Assembly: GCA_017440565.1 (NCBI GenBank)
Contig: JAFSHA010000097.1
Coordinates: 1 to 64,000, forward strand
Source of the DNA: Eggerthellaceae bacterium
Lineage (GTDB): Bacteria; Actinomycetota; Coriobacteriia; Coriobacteriales; Eggerthellaceae
Length of the DNA: 64,000 nt
Direction of reading: 5' to 3'
The stretch's first letter is position 1; each line of letters begins with the position of its first letter. Position numbers and translations under genes: made by a program. Of the stretch, positions 60,357 through 64,000 are shown piece by piece. The notes beneath the pieces were generated by a model. That model saw only the letters and a program-made list of their open reading frames with translations, did not search any database and was not told where the DNA came from.

Positions 60357-62400
60357 GCCCGATGCCCGTTCGCAGGGTTCTGCTCGTAAGCCAGCGTCTT
60401 CGCATTCTGGCAGGCCTGATTCTGGAAAGAAGCCCACGGCTTCTTCTGGCCAGGCAGGGGGCCGTTTGGCGAAGGGGGAGAGTGCTGCGAAGCCCAAGGC
60501 GGCAGGAGCAGCCAAACCCAAAGCCAAAGCCAAACCCAAAGCCAAAGCCGCGCCTGGCCCGAAGAGCAAGCCGAACATCAAGCCCGTGGCGAAGCGCCTC
60601 GAGTCTGACTTCCTGCCCATGACGCGCGAAGCCGCCCTGGCTCGCGGCTGGGATCAGGTCGACTTCGTGTACGTGTCGGGTGACGCCTACGTCGATCACC
60701 CTTCGTTTGGCCACGCCATCATCACGCGCCTGCTCGAAGCGCACGGCTATCGCGTGGGCATCATCGCGCAACCCGATTGGAACGACCCCGCCTCCATCGA
60801 CGTCTTCGGCGAGCCCCGCCTTGCCTTCCTCGTCTCGGCGGGCAACATGGACTCCATGGTCAACCACTACACCGTGGCGAAAAAGCGCCGCCGTCAAGAT
60901 GCGTACTCGCCCGGCGGGAAGGCGGGTTTGCGCCCCGACCGCGCCGTAGTCGCCTACGTCAACCTCATTCGCCGCACGCACAAGAAAACGCCCATTGTCG
61001 TTGGGGGCATCGAGGCCAGCCTGCGCCGCTTGGCGCACTACGACTACTGGTCGGACAAGCTGCGCCGCTCGGTACTCATGGACTGCGGCGCCGACCTGGT
61101 GTCATTCGGCATGGGGGAGCGCTCTATCGTGGAGATAGCCGACGCGCTGGCAAGCGGCCTTTCCGCATCCGACCTCACCTTCATTCCCGGGACGGCCTAC
61201 AAGGCGAAAAGCCTCGATCATGTCTACGATTACGAGCTTTTGCCCTCGTGGCAGGAGATCTCTGCCGACAAGCTGGCGTTTGCGCGCTCGTTTGCCATCC
61301 AGTACGAAAACGGCGACGCCATCACGGCGAAGCGCCTGGTCGAGCCCTATTCCGCTACGGAATTCGTGGTGCAGAACCCGCCTGCGGCCCCTCTTTCCAC
61401 CTCCGAGCTCGATGCGGTCTACCGTTTGCCCTTTGCGCGTGCCTGGCATCCGGCCTATGACGAGGCCGGGGGCGTGCCGGCGCTTGCCGAGGTGAAGTTC
61501 AGCCTCGCCAGCGCCCGTGGCTGCTTCGGCGAATGCAACTTCTGCGCGCTTACCTTCCATCAGGGGCGCACCATCCAGGCGCGCAGCCACGACTCCCTCG
61601 AGGCCGAGGCGCGCCTCATGATTACCGACCCTGAGTTCAAAGGCTACATCCACGACGTTGGCGGCCCTACCGCCAACTTCCGCATCCCCTCATGCGCCAA
61701 GCAGCTCGAGCACGGCGTTTGCGCGCGCAAGCGCTGCCTGTGGCCCAAGCCTTGCCGTCAGATGAAGGTCGACCACAAAGACTACGTCGCGCTGCTGCGC
61801 CGTCTGCGCGCCCTGCCCGGCGTGAAGAAGGTCTTCGTGCGCTCGGGCGTGCGTTTCGACTACCTCATGGCCGACCGCGACCGTACCTTCCTGCGAGAGT
61901 TGTGCGAACATCACGTAAGCGGACAGCTTAAGGTGGCGCCCGAGCACGTGTCGGATGTGGTTCTTTCGGCCATGGGCAAGCCCGCGGGTAAGGTGTATCG
62001 CGAGTTCGCGGAAGAATACCGCAAGACGAACCGCGAACTGGGGAAGGACCAGTACCTTGTGCCCTACCTCATGTCCTCGCATCCCGGCTCCGGCCTTACC
62101 GAGGCCATCGAGCTGGCGGAATATTGCCGCGACTTAGGCTACATGCCCGAGCAGGTGCAGGATTTCTACCCCACGCCGTCCACCATCTCGACGTGCATGT
62201 ACTACACGGGCGTGAACCCGCTTACCTTAGAGTCCATCTACGTGCCGAAGTCCCCGCATGAAAAGGCGCTGCAGCGCGCGCTCATTCAGTACCGAGACCC
62301 GAAGAACTACGACTTGGTGGCTGAAGCTCTGCGCAAGGCGGGTCGTACCGACCTTATCGGCTACGACGAGAAGTGCCTCATCCGCCCGAAGCGCCGCTAG
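60337..62400 (+). CDS. YgiQ family radical SAM protein
   Basis: The 687-residue protein has the YgiQ layout: FLPMTREAALARGWDQVDFVYVSGDAYVDHPSFG at its N-terminal part, GNMDSMVNHYT, GGIEASLRRLAHYDYW, then the radical SAM motif CFGECNFCALTFHQGR (near 395-410) and a C-terminal PEHVSD, STCMYYTGVNPLT. Function of YgiQ is not known. The first 90 residues are a low-complexity Lys/Ala/Pro tail with AKPK repeats, unlike the compact start of other members. GGGGAG precedes the ATG at 60337. Confidence 0.9.
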   Translation: MCASKNKPDARSQGSARKPASSHSGRPDSGKKPTASSGQAGGRLAKGESAAKPKAAGAAKPKAKAKPKAKAAPGPKSKPNIKPVAKRLESDFLPMTREAALARGWDQVDFVYVSGDAYVDHPSFGHAIITRLLEAHGYRVGIIAQPDWNDPASIDVFGEPRLAFLVSAGNMDSMVNHYTVAKKRRRQDAYSPGGKAGLRPDRAVVAYVNLIRRTHKKTPIVVGGIEASLRRLAHYDYWSDKLRRSVLMDCGADLVSFGMGERSIVEIADALASGLSASDLTFIPGTAYKAKSLDHVYDYELLPSWQEISADKLAFARSFAIQYENGDAITAKRLVEPYSATEFVVQNPPAAPLSTSELDAVYRLPFARAWHPAYDEAGGVPALAEVKFSLASARGCFGECNFCALTFHQGRTIQARSHDSLEAEARLMITDPEFKGYIHDVGGPTANFRIPSCAKQLEHGVCARKRCLWPKPCRQMKVDHKDYVALLRRLRALPGVKKVFVRSGVRFDYLMADRDRTFLRELCEHHVSGQLKVAPEHVSDVVLSAMGKPAGKVYREFAEEYRKTNRELGKDQYLVPYLMSSHPGSGLTEAIELAEYCRDLGYMPEQVQDFYPTPSTISTCMYYTGVNPLTLESIYVPKSPHEKALQRALIQYRDPKNYDLVAEALRKAGRTDLIGYDEKCLIRPKRR

Positions 62401-62433
62401 AGCCGCTGCAAAAATTGCACACAAAAGTTTTTC

Positions 62434-62462
62434 TTGAACTGAATGCTTCGCAAAGCTATACT
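62434..62462 (+). promoter_or_regulatory. Promoter of the second S10 half (rplB)
   Basis: TTGAAC at 62434-62439, a 17-bp spacer and TATACT at 62457-62462 give a near-consensus promoter 34 bp past the radical SAM stop. The predicted leader before rplB is about 208 nt. Confidence 0.85.
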
Positions 62463-62470
62463 GTTTCCTT

Positions 62471-62506
62471 GCGTCTGCGCGTGTATGGATACACCCGGAC
62501 GCGTGG
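62471..62506 (+). promoter_or_regulatory. Hairpin and shared 19-bp motif in the rplB leader
   Basis: A hairpin forms at 62471-62502: GTGTAT/ATACAC at the tip and GCGTC/GACGC at the base. It overlaps GATACACCCGGACGCGTGG (62488-62506), which matches 18 of 19 bases of the motif before the rpsL promoter. Here it lies after the transcript start, so it could work as RNA or as an operator. Confidence 0.55.
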
Positions 62507-62614
62507 TTAGACGGCGTCGAGGTTGTGAGCCTCCCTCGCAACGTGTCGGCAATCGTTTGACCACTACGTAAGGGGGGCCTTTGGTGTACGGAGAGGCGTG
62601 CGAGCAAAGGTTCC

Positions 62615-62676
62615 ATGAAGAAGGGTTTGGCTCGGTCCGTTAAGGATCGGGGGCAAGCCCGGGAAAGAAGGAAGTA

Positions 62677-62677
<1 letters not shown>
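62615..62677 (+). CDS. Candidate 20-codon leader peptide coupled to rplB
   Basis: An ATG at 62615 with AAAGG 5 bp upstream opens a 20-codon frame, [20 protein letters not shown]-like in character (very basic; ends RRK). Its TAA overlaps the rplB ATG by one base (TAATG). Position and coupling suggest it could meter rplB translation. There is no family support, so the frame may be fortuitous. Confidence 0.35.
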
Positions 62678-63507
<830 letters not shown>

Positions 63508-63527
63508 CGCAGCGTAAGGAGAACACT

Positions 63528-63800
63528 GTGAGCAGAAGTTTGAAAAAGGGTCCTTTCGTAGAGCCGCGTCTTCTTGGTCGCATCGAGGCGATGAACGCTG
63601 CCGGCGAGAAGGAAGTCATCAAGACCTGGTCCCGCGCCAGCACCATCTTCCCGGATATGGTGGGTCACACCATCGCCGTGCATGATGGCCGCAAGCACGT
63701 GCCGGTTTACGTTACCGAGTCCATGGTTGGCCACAAGCTGGGCGAGTTCGCCCCGACCCGTACCTTCAAGGGTCATGCGGCTGACAAGAAGAAGCGATAG
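63528..63800 (+). CDS. rpsS: 30S ribosomal protein S19
   Basis: The 90-residue S19 has [39 protein letters not shown] and [13 protein letters not shown]. The start is GTG after AAGGAG. It lies 20 bp after rplB in standard order. Confidence 0.97.
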   Translation: MSRSLKKGPFVEPRLLGRIEAMNAAGEKEVIKTWSRASTIFPDMVGHTIAVHDGRKHVPVYVTESMVGHKLGEFAPTRTFKGHAADKKKR

Positions 63801-63816
63801 GATAGGGGTGAAATAA

Positions 63817-64000
63817 ATGGAAGTCAAAGCTGTAGCACGTTTCGTGCGCGTTTCTCCCCGTAAGGCTCGCATCGTCGTCGATCAGGTTCGCGGCAAGTCC
63901 GTCGAGCGCGCTCGCGAGATCCTCGCCTTCACCAATCGTGCCGTTGCCGAGAACGTCGAGAAGGTTCTCAACTCCGCCGTGGCCAACGCCGAGCACAACA
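63817..64000 (+). CDS. rplV: 50S ribosomal protein L22, 5' part
   Basis: The frame opens with [20 protein letters not shown] and continues through [29 protein letters not shown] to the window end, matching the N-terminal half of L22. GATAGGGGTG precedes the ATG. The C-terminal part with the tunnel hairpin lies outside the window. Confidence 0.95.
   Translation, partial: MEVKAVARFVRVSPRKARIVVDQVRGKSVERAREILAFTNRAVAENVEKVLNSAVANAEHN

Overview
The window is 64 kb of a GC-rich anaerobic actinobacterial chromosome. The gene content fits class Coriobacteriia best, most likely the Eggerthellaceae: a membrane-linked LuxR regulator, a membrane-anchored multihaem cytochrome, 2-hydroxyacyl-CoA dehydratase-type (HGD-type) enzymes with their activases, a PPi-type phosphofructokinase and a RecJ-helicase fusion. 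This placement is inference. No rRNA or tRNA gene was seen.

Layout. 1-1.45 kb: an IS110/IS1111-type insertion sequence abutting the C-terminal half of a LuxR regulator (1.49-2.17 kb). 2.29-8.09 kb: a one-directional cluster of two HGD-type subunits, an ATP-dependent activase, a stand-alone protein resembling the middle domain of acetyl-CoA synthase, a CooC-type nickel ATPase and a membrane-anchored multihaem cytochrome. A strong terminator separates the two catalytic subunits from the accessory genes. This cluster is the best candidate for an undescribed redox system. 8.4-9.4 kb: a minus-strand cassette of three overlapping small genes (DUF3990-like ADP-ribosyltransferase fold, an unknown, DUF3791). 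9.8-24.8 kb: PPi-dependent PFK, a large surface M6-type metallopeptidase, RecJ-RecQ-like fusion, Rel, a metallo-beta-lactamase-fold hydrolase, a DUF47 protein, an MFS transporter and a phospholipase C-like protein. 25-32 kb: a solitary PD-(D/E)XK endonuclease-like gene, DegV, a DUF1836 regulator, lysC, asd and tlyA, with several complex palindromes between them. 32.2-37.6 kb: a giant 1545-residue activase/dehydratase-like protein with a TetR regulator. 37.9-50.6 kb: UPF0210, rsmI, a Na/Pi cotransporter, pcrA, a DUF4358-MBOAT-DHHW surface-acylation set, a second DegV and a CBS-type Mn pyrophosphatase.

50.8-64 kb holds the str and S10 ribosomal genes (rpsL, rpsG, fusA, rpsJ, rplC, rplD, rplW, then rplB, rpsS, rplV). 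The S10 series is split. A terminator follows rplW, then 6.7 kb carry a second PD-(D/E)XK gene, a long nested palindrome, a divergent trigger factor, a lipid kinase and a YgiQ-type radical SAM gene. rplB then restarts from its own promoter, long leader and a small upstream ORF. An 18-of-19 bp match occurs next to both the rpsL and rplB promoters.

A recurring theme is long nested inverted repeats (9.60-9.75, 26.34-26.65, 29.83-29.93, 31.21-31.30, 32.10-32.16 and 57.54-57.68 kb). Two share the same unit sequence, and two lie beside the two paralogous PD-(D/E)XK genes.
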